Below, in pieces: positions 1 to 12,153 of a stretch of 64,000 bases of DNA. The stretch comes from Jaltomata sinuosa. Lineage: Eukaryota > Streptophyta > Magnoliopsida > Solanales > Solanaceae. A model generated the notes under the pieces. The model saw only the letters and a program-made list of their open reading frames with translations, did no database searches and was not told the origin of the DNA. Both the position numbers and the translations under genes were made by a program. The first letter of the stretch is position 1, and every line of letters begins with the position of its first letter. The stretch covers positions 1 to 64,000 of the forward strand of contig QJPP01002947.1 of the NCBI GenBank assembly GCA_003996215.1, given 5' to 3'.

Positions 1-1506
1 TGATTTGGAAATGGTTGATTTGACTTGTGAGTATTCTTGGGTAAAAGAAAGTAAAATTATGTTTTAAGACACCAGTTTAACTACTACACTAGACTCGGCA
101 GGGCCGGAGTGCTAGTTGAGTTTTCTTGCTACTTGAGATGATTTTTAGCCTCGGTCGGACCGAGCACCTGAGATGACTTTTTACTGTTTAGACCCGGTTA
201 CGCCCGGGCACCCTTGGAGGGGTTTTGAGACATTTTCCTACTACTTTAGTCCTGGAAAGGGTCTGGGCATTGCATATTCGAGACTGGGTCTCCATCCTGA
301 TACCGGACTTGCTTCCGGGCGACATGTTCTGATACTGAGTTTTAGTATGGGGTCTGGGACCTCCATGGACCTTGCCATCCGGGCCAGGGGCTACGGGCTG
401 CGTGTGCCGGAGGAGGGGTATACGGTGGAGTAGAGGTATACGGGCAGCGTCCTTCCATGGAACCTACCTGCTGGGCCGGATCGGCGCCGGAGGAGGTACA
501 TACAGAGATACCATTTCACTTGAGATCTTCATGCATCATATCATTCATTTTTTGAGGCTCCACCCTTGTTTGTTGTTTGTTGATTGTACGCTCCGGTAGT
601 ATGGGATGCCGGAGGGTTTGTTTTCACTTGTTTGTGTTCCTCGGTTGTATGGGCGGCCGAGGGACTGTAGGTAGACTTTTGCTTTTTACTTGCAGAATTG
701 TTCTCTATTATGGATAAGTATGAGATTGGTATGATTAGTTGAGTTTGATTCTTGTCTCTGAGCATGCCTATGATTACTCCTTCTCTCTTCTTCTTACACT
801 TGAGGTTACCGGTATACCGTCCATTTCGTAAACTTATTTTGTATACACTGTTGTTGCAAGGACCCCAGGTGCGTTATTTCTTACTTTCACCTGTGCCTAT
901 GGTGTGTATATTCTGCTTACTAGCCTCATATGTGGTTCTGTTGATTTCCCTCTGGGCTAGTTCCTGTGTATCTTTCGTTGATTTCTGTGACTACTTGCTT
1001 CTATTCTGTCTATTACTACGCTTTTATTTTATATGTGCCCAGTCGGCCTATGATACCTACTGGGTACCTTATGCTTCGCATTTGGTGCTCACCCCTACCC
1101 CCTGCATCTTTGGGTGCAGATCCTAGCGTGGGCCATCGCCGTTAGACCATTGTGATTCGTGCTTGGAGATCTGTTGGAGACTATTTCAGGCTGAGGGTGA
1201 GCTCTTGGCGGTCGGAGCTTAGCTTTAGTTTATCTTTTGCTTCATTTACTCTATTACCATTCAGAGACATCTGTATATATTCTTTTGGTTACTTGCACTC
1301 CATGTATGTAGTTTGGCTCTATACTATGATACCAGGTCTTGGGGTTTGGTTTAGTTTCCGCATATGTATATATATATACTCCTGTTATCTATTTTATTCG
1401 TCTTGTTCCCTTATTGCTAGATAGTAGCCCATTACTAACTGTTCAGGGCTACGGGGATTGGTTCACCTATCGGGGGTTGTAGGTGCCATCATGACCGAGA
1501 AATTGG
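1..1506 (+). repeat. E0: 3' part of a gypsy LTR, plus orientation, cut by window start
   Basis: This stretch is the reverse complement of the E1 LTR (compare 9874-11427) and ends about ten bases short of that LTR's terminus. It belongs to a second copy of the E1 family lying in the opposite orientation and extending left of the window. It differs from both E1 LTRs at scattered sites, for example around 1275-1300 and 1365-1385, where the two E1 LTRs agree with each other. It is therefore a separate copy and not a mirror of the neighbouring LTR. Short open frames here are LTR shadows without protein similarity that I recognise. Confidence 0.85.
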
Positions 1507-4500
1507 CACCTACAACCCCCGGTAGGTGAACCAATCCCCGTAGCCCAGAACAGTTAGTAATGGGATACTATCTAGCAGATAAGGGAGCAAGACGAATAAA
1601 ATAGATAACAGGGATATAAATATATACATATGCGGAAACTAAACCAAACCCCAAGACCTGGTATCATAGTATAGAGCCAAACTACATACATGGAGTGCAA
1701 AATAAACCAAAACTATATATACAGATGTCTCTGAATGGTAGTAGAGTACATGAAGCAGAAGATAAACTAAAGCTAAGCTCCGATCGCCAAGAGCTCACCC
1801 TCAGCCTGAAGTAGTCTCCAACAGATCTCTAGGCACGAATCACAATGGTCTAACGGTGATGGCCCACGCTAGGATCTGCACCCAAAGATGCAGGGGGTAG
1901 GGGTGAGCATCAAATGTGAAGCATAAGGTACCCAGTAGGTATCATAGGCCGACTGGGCACATATAAGATAAAAGCGTAGTAATAGACAGAATAGAAGCAA
2001 GTAGTCATATAAATCAACGAAAGGTACACAGGAACTATCCCAGAGGGAAATCAACAGAACCATATATGAGGCTAGTAAGCAGAATATACACACCATAGGC
2101 ACAGGTGAAAGTAAGAAATAACGCACCTGGGATCCTTGCAACAACAGTGTATACAAATAAATTTACGAAATGGACGGTATACCGGTAACCTCAAGTGTAA
2201 GAAGAAGAGAGAAAGAGTAATAATAGGCATGCTCAGAGACATGAATCAAACTCAACTAGTCATACCAATCTCAAATCCAGAAACTAACAGTCTAGCAGTA
2301 ACCAATCTCATACTTATCCATAATAGGGAATAATTCTACAAGTAAATAGAAAGAGTCTACCTACAGTCCCTCGACCGCCCATACAACCGAGGAACACAAA
2401 CAAGTGAAAACAAACCCTCCGGCATCCCATACTACCGGAGCGTACAATCAGCAAACAACAAACAAGGGTGGAGCCTCAAACAATGAATGATATGATGCAT
2501 GAAGATCTCAAGTGAAATGGTATCTCTGTATGTACCTCCTCCTGCGCCGATCCGGCCCAGCAGGTAGGTTCCATGGAAGGACACTGCCCGTATACCTCTA
2601 CTCCACCGTATACCCCTCCTCCGGCACACGCAGCCCGTAGCCCCTGGCCCGGATGGCAAGGTCCATGGAAGTCCCAGACCCCATACTAAAACTCAGTATC
2701 AGAAACATATCACCCGGAAAGCAAGTCCGGTATCAGGATGGAGACCCAGTCTCGAATATGCAATGCCCAGACCCTGTCCAGGACTAAAGTAGTAGGAAAA
2801 TGTCTCAAAAACCCCTCCAAGGGTGCCCGGGCGTAACCGGGTCTGAACAGTAACAAGTCATCTCAGGTGCTCGGTCCGACCGAGGCTAAAAATCCTCTCA
2901 AGTAGCAAGAAAACTCAACTAGCACTCCGGCCCTGCCGAGTCTAGTGTAGTAGTAAAACTGGTATTTTAAAACATAATTTTACTCTCTTTTACCCAAGAA
3001 TACTCACAAGTCAATCACCCATTTCCAAATCATTTCCATCAAAAACGGGCCTCCCGGGCCATGCAAGGTTTAGAAAACAGTGCCAGTAGGCCCGAAGCCA
3101 AAACCACAGTAAAACATGGATAAAACCTCTTTATATGCATGGAAATGGTATGATCACACAGAATAGCTGCCCCGCAGCTCACAATCAACCTATCGACCCT
3201 GCACAAGCCCACAGCTACTCAGCAAGCATAACCAGCCTAGAAGGATAATTCTATGCCCGGGACTCGCGGACATTCCCAAAATCCCACCTTCTATGTTCCA
3301 GAGTCAACAAAGCCTCACAGGACCACAAGGGTAAATAAAATATAACGACAAATACTACAAGCAACGGAGGAACAAAAGTAGGCGGACATGAATAACGCGG
3401 TCGATGTCTGTGGTTCCAACCTAATAAACCAACCCAAGGATGCCCATTAATACAATTTTATTCTATATATGCGGAGTCTAGGGAAAATAAACCGTAACCT
3501 ACCTGTCGTCCCGACGACAAGCTGCTAGAACAACGATGTCCAAGCTCGAACCGCTCCGAGAAGCTTCGAAATGAAATCAAACTCGAAATTAGGCTTGAAT
3601 AACTTGACGTAGATAATCGATTTTCTTTTCGGTGATCTAATAAATTATCAAGATCTTGCTTATTGGAACCAACCTTAATCGTGACAAAAGAATGATACAC
3701 AGTGGAGTTTTGCACCAAAAACTATTCTAATTACGTACCCAAGAAGTATAAATAAGTTAGGCAGCAATTGCCTTTGCAATATGCTCCAAACGCTTTAAGT
3801 TTGGCAGCAATTGCCTACCACCCCAGTTGGCTTCCACGTGGGGGGGTGTGTGTCAACACCACATCTCCCCTTATCCAATTAATGATAGGTGGGTCCCCGC
3901 TACGTACGTATTCGGGTATTGAATAAATTCGTGGTAAAATAAATATAATATTTTAAATATACCATAATTCATAGAAAATTATTTCAAACAAAACCTACTA
4001 TATTATAATAATAATTTTCAACATAACTAAATTTACTATCTCCGTTAAAATAATACAATGTATAAAAATTTATAAAATAAATACATATACAATTATAACG
4101 TTTCAAAAATATTTCCCATAAGCCTTTAAAATATTTTGAAAAGGCAATACTAATATAGTTTTTACCAAATTCAACTTTTAAATAAAATATTTTCAAATAC
4201 ACGCACGATGCTAATAAAATTCTTAAGTTTAGGCTCGTAATTCGCCAACGCACGATTTTGATAGTCAAGAATTCTCTCGGGATCCTCCCTTATGTTTTAT
4301 CACTGTTTCGGAACTGAAATGGCATTTTAAAATGTGAAGCCGAGGCTTAAATCGAGTTTGACCCGACCCGATTCGCGACCCGGTTCGCAACCCGTTTTTT
4401 GCCAGACAGTCCGCGGTAAAAAAGTCATAACTTTTTACTCCGAGATCAGTTGGACGTGAGGTTTTGTGCGTTGGAAACTAGGCTCGTAGACCTTCGATTT

Positions 4501-4658
4501 GGTATTTCGGGAGACTTCTAACTCTTTATATATTGGGAGAAAAGCCCAGAGACATTTGACCCAAAGTTCAGAAAATTTGTTAAAGATCTTACGATATCTT
4601 TTGTCGATTTGCTTGATTTCAAAACTTATACGTGGAAATGACCGGAAGGGTCATTACA
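1504..4658 (-). repeat. E1 3' LTR, truncated at its inner terminus
   Basis: It matches the LTR at 9870-12153 but is about 0.9 kb longer. The extra DNA is one 847-bp block and one block of about 47 bp that the other LTR has lost. Its U3 end is TGTAATGACCC read on the minus strand, at 4658. Its other end, expected to resemble the start at 9870, is missing about 27 bases where it meets E0. No coding sequence is seen; it is AT-rich at 3900-4260. Confidence 0.9.
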
Positions 4659-4764
4659 TCATCCACTACTAAGAAGGGCTTTCGTCCTCGAATTTCAAGG
4701 TCAAGGGGGTACCTGAAGGCTAAAATAGTTGGGGATACTGATCCCGCATATCTCTCTAGGTATC

Positions 4765-5110
4765 CTAGGTAGCCTCCTCGACTGGACGGTGCCTCCAGTG
4801 AACCTTAACAATCGGGATCTCTCGAGACCTCCATCTCCTGACATCTCTGGCCAAAATAGCTGCCGGCTCCTCAACAAAGGCTAAATCCTCACCCAACTGA
4901 ATTGAATCCCACTGCAACACATGCGACTCATCTGGTACATACAGACGCAGCATCGAAACATGAAATACAGGATGTATAACTGAAAACATCGGAGGCAAGG
5001 CTATCGAACTTCTGAAGAATCTCAAACGGCCCAATGTACCTAGGGCTAAGCTTGCCCCGCCTACCAAATCTCATCACGCCCTTCATGGGCGATACACGGA
5101 GAAACACCAA
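4765..5110 (-). pseudogene. E1 integrase C-terminus and chromodomain-like tail
   Basis: The 5' part (about 5110-5030) encodes the conserved chromovirus segment SPMKGVMRFGRRGKLSPRYI (the GPY/F-type integrase tail). A frameshift near 5000-5050 then moves to the frame encoding HPVFHVSMLRLYVPDESHV. After this comes a chromodomain-like stretch with ILARDVRRWRSREIP and VKVHWRHRPVEEAT. Chromodomains at this position are thought to steer insertion toward marked chromatin. The frame ends at a TAG (4765-4767) where relatives have tryptophan (EEATWE), so the last residues are lost. Confidence 0.85.
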
Positions 5111-5221
5111 GTCACCGACACTAAACTCAAAGGCACGAAGCCTATGATCAGCATAACTCTTCTGCCTGCTCTGAGCTACCCGAAGTCTATCCTGAATAAC
5201 TCAGACTCGGTCTAAGGAATC

Positions 5222-5980
5222 TCAAAGCAAATCTGTGCTCTGTGGCCCACCACTAAAACCATCAAACCAACCTACAGGTGATCCACAACGCCTGCCATAC
5301 AAAGCCTCAAAAGGTGCCATGACGATACTCGAATGGAAGCTGTTATTATAAGCAAACTCTGCCAAGCGAACAAACTGATCCCAAGAACCTCCAAAGTCAA
5401 GAACACAGGCCCGAAGCATGTCCTCCAAAATCTGAATATTCCTCTCGGACTGGCCATCTGTCTGATGGTGGAAAGCGGTACTAAGATGAACCTCTGTACC
5501 CAAATCTCGCTGAATAGCCCTCCAGAACTGAGATGTGAACTGAGTGCCGCGGTCTGAAATAATAGAAGCTGGGACCCCGTGCAACCGAACAATCTCACGA
5601 AGGTAGATCTGAGCTAACCTCTCTGCGCCATAAGAAGTTTGAACTGGCAAGAAATGTGTTGACTTTAGTCAGCCTTATCAACAATCACCCATATGGAATC
5701 AAACCATGAGAATGTACGAGTCAAACCAACCACGAAGTCATCAGTATTAATCCCTTCCCCTACTTCCACTCAAGGAATAGGGAATCCCTGCATCAAAAAC
5801 CACCAGGTCTCATGTGCTCGAAACTTACCTGCTGACAGGTTTCAAGCACCGGAGATACATACTCCGCTATAATTCCCGCTTCATACCCACTCCACCAGTA
5901 AAGCTGCCTCAAGTCTCTATACATCTTTGTTGTGCCAGGGTGAATGGAGTATCTAGTACAATGTGCCTCGTGAAGTATCA
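5222..5980 (-). pseudogene. E1 integrase, zinc finger and catalytic core
   Basis: The N-terminal HHCC finger begins near 5970 (HEAHCTRYSIHPGTTKMY), but the first cysteine of the usual KCxxCQQ pair is gone (PVLETCQQV). The core follows in another frame, with IISDRGTQFTSQFW holding the second catalytic Asp and HHQTDGQSERNIQ holding the catalytic Glu. The region of the first Asp, around 5650-5760, is broken by single-base shifts and a TAA at the point where DRLTKS is expected. The enzyme would insert the cDNA copy into the genome. It is not functional here. Confidence 0.88.
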
Positions 5981-6680
5981 ACTGAATCAAATCACTAATC
6001 CTCGGAACACAAAGGCGACTATCAAACCTCAAAACCCCAGCTGAATCTAGAGTAGCCCGACTGGTCTCACCCTGAACAACCCGATCACGTAGGTCACACA
6101 GCTGCTGATCCTCAAACTGACGGCTCTGAATCTGATCAATCAAAGTAGAACGAACCTCAACACTGGCGAGAACTCTGCTAGGATCCGACAAGTCGAGCCT
6201 AACCAAACGGTTAGCCAAGGACTGAATGTCCAAGGCCAACGGCCGCTCTGAAACTAAAAGAGAAGCTAGGCTACCCATACTCACTGTCTTCCGACTCAAG
6301 GCATCCGCTACCACGTTCGCCTTTCCCGGATGATACAGAATACTGAAGTCATAGTCCTTCAGTAACTCGACCCATCTCCTCTGTCTCGAGTTCAACTCCC
6401 GCTGACTCGTGATATACTGAAGACTACAGTTATCGGTGAAGATATCACAGTGAACTCCATATAAGTAATGCCTCCAGATCTTGAGCGCGAAAACTACCGC
6501 CGCCAACTCTAAGTCATGAGTGGGGTAGTTGCGCTCGTGAACCTTCAGCTGCCTCGACGCATATGCTATTACACGACCCTGCTGCATCAACACACAACCA
6601 AGACCAACCCCAGAAGCATCACAATACACGGAGAAGCTCTGACCCTCAACCGGCAAAGTCAAAACTGGGGATGAAGTCAA
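5981..6680 (-). pseudogene. E1 RNase H
   Basis: The frame reads FSVYCDASGVGLGCVLMQQG (first catalytic Asp), YASRQLKVHERNYPTHDLEL (catalytic Glu region) and HPGKANVVADALSRK (last catalytic Asp region), in the usual order. The linker toward integrase follows. It shares its frame with the RT upstream and is separated from it by one TAG at 6726-6728. In the intact polyprotein this domain would remove RNA from the RNA:DNA hybrid. This segment itself is the best preserved part of E1 apart from RT. Confidence 0.9.
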
Positions 6681-6725
6681 TAAGGCCTTAAGCCTCTGGA
6701 AGCTATCCTCACACTGACCCGACCA

Positions 6726-7979
6726 CTAAAATGGGACATCCTTCCTAGTCAGCATAGTCAAGCGTGCTGCTATGGAAGAGAATCCCTCAATGAACCATCG
6801 GTAGTAACCTACTAACCAATTAAAGTTGCGAACCTCAGTAACCGTAGTAGGTCTAGGCCACTCACAAACCGCTGAAATCTTTCCCGGATCAACCCTAATC
6901 CCATCCTTAGACACCACGTGCCCTAGGAATGACACTGACTCAAGCCAAAACTCGCACTTTGAGAACTTGGCATAAAGCCGATGATCTCTCAAAGTATGGA
7001 GTATTACCCTCAAGTGCTGCTCATGCTCATCTCTACTACGCGAGTATACCAAGATGTCGTCTATAAAAGCTATCACAAATGAGTCCAAATACGGTCCAAG
7101 AACCATGTGCATCAAGTTCATAAAGGTTGCGGGGGCATTAGTCAACCCAAAAGACATCACCAGGAACTCATAATGGCCATAACGTGTCCTGAATGCTGTC
7201 TTAGGGATGTCCTCCGCCTTAATCCTCAACTGATGGTAGCCGGACCTCAAATCAATCTTCGAAAACACGACTGAACCCTGAAGCAGGTCAAAGAAATCAT
7301 CAATCCTCGGCATCGGATACCTATTATTCACTGTCACCCTATTCAGCTGCCGATAATCAATACACATACGCATCGACCCATCCTTCTTCTTCACGAAGAG
7401 AACAGGAGCGCCCCACGGTGACACACTAGGTCTAATAAACCCCTTAGCTAACAGATCCTGGAGCTGCTCCTTAAGCTCCCTCAACTCAGCAGGACCCATA
7501 CGGTAAGGAGAAATAGAAATGGGCCTACTGCCCGACTCTAGCTCAATAGCAAAATCAATATCTCTCTCAGGTGGAAGGCCTGGCAGGTCGGTAGGAAACA
7601 CATCGAGGAAGTCTCTAACCACAAGAACAGACTCAGGAGAAGTGGGGTCAGCACTAACATCTCGGACATATGCTAGATAAGCTAAACACCCACGGGCAAT
7701 CAACTTTCTAGCTCGAAGACAAGAGATGATCCCAGATGGTGCATGGCTAACAGAACCCTGCCACACAACCGGGGATACATCGGGCACAACTATGGTAATG
7801 GTCTTGGCATAATAATCCAAAACCACACGGTGAGGGGATAACCAGTCCATGCCCAGTATCACATCAAAATCTAGCATATCAAGAATTATCAAGTCACCCC
7901 AAGTCTCTGAATCACCAATAGATAACATACAGGATCTCACAATCCGATCCACTACTAAAGGATCTCCTACTGGGGTCAA
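6726..7979 (-). pseudogene. E1 reverse transcriptase (with C-terminal part of protease region)
   Basis: A 417-codon open stretch. The first ~100 residues are the protease-RT linker, including ILGMDWLSPHRVVLDYYAK. RT follows with GSRPISISPYRMGPAELREL, SVSPWGAPVLFVKKKDGSMR and YRQLNRVTVNNRYPMPRIDD. The active-site motif is FIDDILVYS, the plant gypsy version of YxDD, and CEFWLESVSFLGHVVS is also present. All catalytic residues that I can check are present, so RT itself is uninterrupted. Upstream the frame is joined to the protease only through a one-base shift near 7980-8000. Downstream it stops at a TAG before RNase H. Confidence 0.93.
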
Positions 7980-8150
7980 AACAGAAACAGGACAGATAAT
8001 GGCGCACTAGCCAACCCCAAACAAGGCACAAAGTAGGCAGATACATATGAACAAGTGGATCCAGGATCAAATAAATCCATAGCAGACTGATGGCACACAG
8101 AAATCGTACCTGTAATCACAGCATCTGAGGCCTTTGCCTCTGGTCTCCTA
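7980..8150 (-). pseudogene. E1 retropepsin-like protease, N-terminal part
   Basis: The frame encodes KASDAVITGTISV followed by AMDLFDPGSTCSYVS. The Asp of the LFDPGST motif is the catalytic residue; the proline after it replaces the usual Ser/Thr of DSG/DTG, and E3 has the same proline. The domain runs on in the other frame into the RT open stretch (VILGMDWLS). A single-base frameshift between about 7980 and 8000 separates the two parts. The protease would cut the Gag-Pol polyprotein. Confidence 0.8.
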
Positions 8151-8299
8151 GGGACCGCGTAAAACTGACGACGACCTCCACCTGCCCGACCGCCATCCCT
8201 ACCACCTGCTCTGCCACGCGGAGCACTACCTCTACCCTGACGACCACCCCCTCTAGCTGGTGGTTGAACTACTCGTAAAGGCTCGGCCAACTGAACTGT

Positions 8300-9656
8300 A
8301 CCCTGCTGAGGGAAATCTCTAGAAAAATGACCCATCGCACCACAAGTAAAACAAGCCCCTGATGGCCTACTCAGTCGAGATGAACCCGCAAATCCCGAAT
8401 GACCACCATGACCTGATGCCCCAGAAACTGTACCCCTCGAAGACTGGCCGCTATAGCCCTGATGCCTGCTCTGACCCTGCTCGAATTGGGTACTACCGAA
8501 AGTCTGAAGGAAAGCCTGAACCGAAAGTCTGAAGGAAAGCCTGAACCGGTCGGCTGGACTGACCCTGGTACTGCTGTGGCTGATAGCTCCGATTCCACTG
8601 GCCAGGACCTCTACCGCCATATCTGGAACCACTATAGACACCCTGATGTCGAGGCCTCTTATCTCTGGACCCCTGATCATGTCGATGTAAGTCCTCTACA
8701 GTGTGGGCTTAGTCTACAATGGCCTGGAATGATCGACCACTGGCAATCAATATCTCAGTTGGCTGCCTGATCTCTGGCCTCAACCCCTATACAAATCTGT
8801 GAATCCTATCTGCCTCGGTAGGAATGATCATAGCTCCAAACGGTGCTAGCTGATGAAAACGGGTCTCATACTCCGAGATAGTCGTAGATCCCTGCACAAA
8901 GTGAGTGAACTGCTCCCTGCGACGCTCCCGATAACTCTGGGGTAGGAACTTGGCCATAAAGGCCTCATAAAACTCAGACCAGGTCAAAGGAGGTGGCGAT
9001 GGTGATCTACAAGCAACCTGGGCCCTCCACCATAACTTCTTTGGGCCCTGCAACTGATAGGTAGTATAACCAACCCCATGAGTCTCTAACAAACCCAGAT
9101 GATGCAACATCTCCTCACAGGTAGTAATAAAGTCATGTGGATCCTGTCCAGAAGTACCAGCAAATCTCGGAGGTGCTAACCTAAAAAACCTACCCAATGC
9201 CTTATGCTCTGACTCTGTCATAGCTGGGCGAGGAGCAAGAGGCTGTGCAACAGATGGGACCGGAATGACCTCCGCACGGGGAGCCATAGTAGCCGGCTGC
9301 GCTCCTAAGCTCTGTGCATCCAGGGCTGCCCCCTAAGCGGATGTCTGCGCTACCTCAGAAGGCCGCTCTCCAATCACACCCAAAAGTTGTATTAGTAATC
9401 CCCGAATATATGTAGACTGAGCTGCGGCTGAAGCTGGCACAGAGGTGGGCACTAGAGATGGTACTGGTACTGGAGCTGGTACTGGAGCTGGCGCTGGAGC
9501 TGGTGGTACCTGGGCTGCCCCCTGATCCACATGCTGCTCGGGCTCTATCTCCACCCTAGCAGCTCTAGCAGGTGCCACTGATCGAGGGCGTCCTCGACCC
9601 TTAGCTGGAGTGGGAGGCTCATCTTTGCGTGATGCCGATGATCTCGTACGAACCAT
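8300..9656 (-). pseudogene. E1 gag (capsid and zinc knuckle)
   Basis: The start is best placed at the ATG at 9656 (MVRTRSSASRKDEPP). A basic, proline-rich N-terminus with Ala-Pro-Val repeats follows, then the retrotransposon gag domain (RFFRLAPPRFAGTSGQDPHD, YQLQGPKKLWWRAQ, WSEFYEAFMAKFLPQSYRER). There are in-frame stops at 9333-9335 (TAG), 8787-8789 (TAG) and near 8710 (TAA). A 25-bp tandem duplication at 8496-8545 causes a frameshift. The zinc knuckle at 8312-8353 reads CFTCGAMGHFSRDF, with Phe in place of the last Cys of the CCHC motif. Gag forms the virus-like particle and binds RNA. Confidence 0.9.
8496..8545 (-). repeat. 25-bp tandem duplication inside E1 gag
   Basis: Positions 8496-8520 and 8521-8545 are identical 25-base copies beginning CCGAAAGTCTGAAGG on the plus strand. 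Since 25 is not a multiple of three, the duplication shifts the gag frame. The upstream frame (ending SSRPVQAFLQTF) and the downstream frame (QAFLQTFGSTQFEQ) meet exactly at this point. Confidence 0.95.
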
Positions 9657-9680
9657 CTGCGGAAGAATGAAGTAGAACAA

Positions 9681-9854
9681 ATGAGATTTCCAGAAACTTC
9701 AAGGGTACAACGCACGACACAGAAGCAATGAAAGAGTTAAATTTCCTAAAATGCCACTGTACCCTCCCAAAGATTGAGTACGGACGTCTCCGCCCCGATC
9801 CGCAGGACTCTACTAGACATTGGCTGCTATACCGATGACACCGGTGAACCTAAA
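9681..9854 (-). other. E1 leader between PBS and gag
   Basis: This is the untranslated leader of the minus-strand element. I see no open frame or clear packaging signal in it. Confidence 0.6.
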
Positions 9855-9866
9855 GCTCTGATACCA
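9855..9866 (-). other. E1 primer-binding site
   Basis: Read on the minus strand the site is TGGTATCAGAGC, the classic match to the 3' end of plant initiator tRNA-Met. It lies three bases inside the 5' LTR end and marks where minus-strand cDNA synthesis starts. Confidence 0.93.
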
Positions 9867-9869
9867 AGT

Positions 9870-12153
9870 TATCACGACCCAATTTCTCGGTCATGATGGC
9901 ACCTACAACCCCCGGTAGGTGAACCAATCCCCGTAGCCCAGAACAGTTAGTAATGGGCTACTATCTAGCAGATAAGGGAGCAAGACGAATAAAATAGATA
10001 ACAGGGATATAAATATATACATATGCGGAAACTAAACCAAACCCTAAGACCTGGTATCATAGTATAGAGCCAAACTACATACATGGAGTGCAAAATAAAC
10101 CAAAACTATATATACAGATGTCTCTGAATGGTAGTAGAGTACATGAAGCAGAAGATAAACTAAAGCTAAGCTCCGATCGTCAAGAGCTCACCCTCAGCCT
10201 GAAGTAGTCCCCAACAGATCTCCAAGCACGAATCACAACGATCTAACGGCGACGGCCCACGCTAGGATCTGCACCCAAAGATGCAGGGGGTAGGGGTGAG
10301 CACCAAATGCGAAGCATAAGGTACCTAGTAGGTATCATAGGCCGACTGGGCACATATAAGATAAAAGCGTAGTAATAGACAGAATAGAAGCAAGTAGTCA
10401 TAGAAATCAACGAAAGGTACACAGGAACTAGCCCAGAGGGAAATCAACAGAACCACATATGAGGCTAGTAAGCAGAATATACACACCATAGGCACAGGTG
10501 AAAGTAAGAAATAACACACCTGGGGTCCTTGCAACAACAGTGTATACAAATAAATTTACGAAATGGACGGTATACCGGTAACCTCGAGTGTAAGAAGAAG
10601 AGAGAAAGAGTAATAATAGGCATGCTCAGAGACATGAATCAAACTCAACTAGTCATACCAATCTCAAATCCAGAAACTAACAGTCTAGCAGTAACCAATC
10701 TCATACTTATCCATAATAGGGAATAATTCTACAAGTAAATAGAAAGAGTCTACCTACAGTCCCTCGGCCGCCCATACAACCGAGGAAAACAAACAAGTGA
10801 AAACAAACCCTCCGGCATCCCATACTACCGGAGCATACAATCAGCAAACAACAAACAAGGGTGGAACCTCGAACCATGAATGATATGATGCATGAAGATC
10901 TCAAGTGCCATGGTATCTCTGTATGTACCTCCTCCGGCGCCGATCCGGCCCAGCAGGTAGGTTCCATGGAAGGACACTGGCCGTATACCTCTACTACACC
11001 GTATACCCCTCCTCCGGCACACACAGCCCGTAGCCCCTGGCCCGGATAGCAAGGTCCATGGAGGTCCCAGACCCCATACTAAAACTCAGTATCAGAACAT
11101 GTCGCCCGGAAGCAAGTTCGGTATTAGGATGGAGACCCAGTCTCGAATATGCAATGCCCAGACCCTGTCCAGGACTAAAGTAGTAGGAAAATATCTCAAA
11201 AACCCCTCCAAGGGTGCCCGGGCATAACCGGGTCTAAACAGTAAAAAGTCATCTCAGGTGCTCGGTCCGACCGAGACTAAAAATCATCTCAAGCAGCAAG
11301 AAAACTCAACTAGCACTCCGGCCCTGCCGAGTCTAGCGTAGTAGTAAAACTGGTGCTTTAAAACATAATTTTACTCTCTTTTACCCAAGAATACTCACAA
11401 GTCAATCAACCATTTCCAAATCATTTCCATAAAAAATGGGCCCCCCAGGCCATGCAAGGTTTAGAAAATAGTGCCAGTAGGCCCGAAGCCAAAACCATAG
11501 TAGAACATGGATAAAACCTCTTTATATGTATGGAAATGATATGATCACACACAATAGTTGCCCAGCAGCTCACAATCAACCTATCGACCCTGCACAGGCC
11601 CACAACTACTCAGCAAGCATAACCAGCCTAGAAGGATATTTCTATGCCCGGGACTCGCAGACATTCCCAAAATCCCACCTTCTATGTTCCAGAGTCAACA
11701 AGGCCTCACAGGACCACAAGGGTAAATAAAATATTTCCAAATACGCACGATTTCGATACTCAAGAATTCTCTCGGGATCCTCCCTTATGTTTTATCACTG
11801 TTTCGGAACTGAAATGGCATTTTAAAACATGAAGTCGAGGCTTAAATCGAGTTTGACCTGACCCGGTTCGCGACCCGGTTCACAACCCATTTTCTGCCAG
11901 ACAGTCCGCGGTAAAACAGTCATAACTTTTTACTCCGAGATAAGTTAGACGTGAGGTTTTGTGCGTTGGAAACTAGACTCGTAGACCTTCGATTTGGTAT
12001 TTCAGGGGACTTCTAACTCTTTATATATTAAGAGAAAAGCCCTGAGACATTTGACCCAAAGTTCAGAAAATTTGTTAAAGGTCTTACGATATCTTTTGTC
12101 GATTTGCTTGACTTCAAAACTTAAACGTGGAAATGACCGGAAGGGTCATTACA
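9870..12153 (-). repeat. E1 5' LTR with two internal deletions
   Basis: On the minus strand it begins TGTAATGACCC at 12153 and ends GTCGTGATA at 9870, where relatives end GTGACA. It is a close match to 1504-4658 but lacks two segments, both removed between short direct repeats (see findings). The sequence just outside 12153 is CACTA transposase. Short open frames in it are shadows. Confidence 0.92.

Larger units (their letters stand above)
1504..12153 (-). mobile_element. E1: Ty3/gypsy chromovirus (Tekay/Del-like), two LTRs, decayed
   Basis: The order on the minus strand is 5' LTR (9870-12153), PBS, gag, protease, RT, RNase H, integrase, chromodomain-like tail and 3' LTR (1504-4658). This gene order and the C-terminal chromodomain-like segment define plant chromoviruses. 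The long LTRs and initiator-tRNA-Met type PBS fit Tekay/Del. The coding part carries at least five in-frame stops and several frameshifts. The LTR outer ends read TGTAATGACCC. On the right the element sits in a CACTA transposase. On the left its LTR lacks its last 27 or so bases and is fused to E0, so no target-site duplication can be seen. Confidence 0.9.

Noticed and set aside
173..2659. Several 60-124 codon open frames within the E0 and E1 LTRs, repeated near 10325-11052
   Set aside because: They lie in LTR copies on both strands, overlap each other, show no domain and recur only because the LTR recurs.
1..3050. A fold-back (mirror) duplication or hairpin-forming element
   Set aside because: The left arm differs from both E1 LTRs at sites where these agree, so the arms are independent copies joined by a break.
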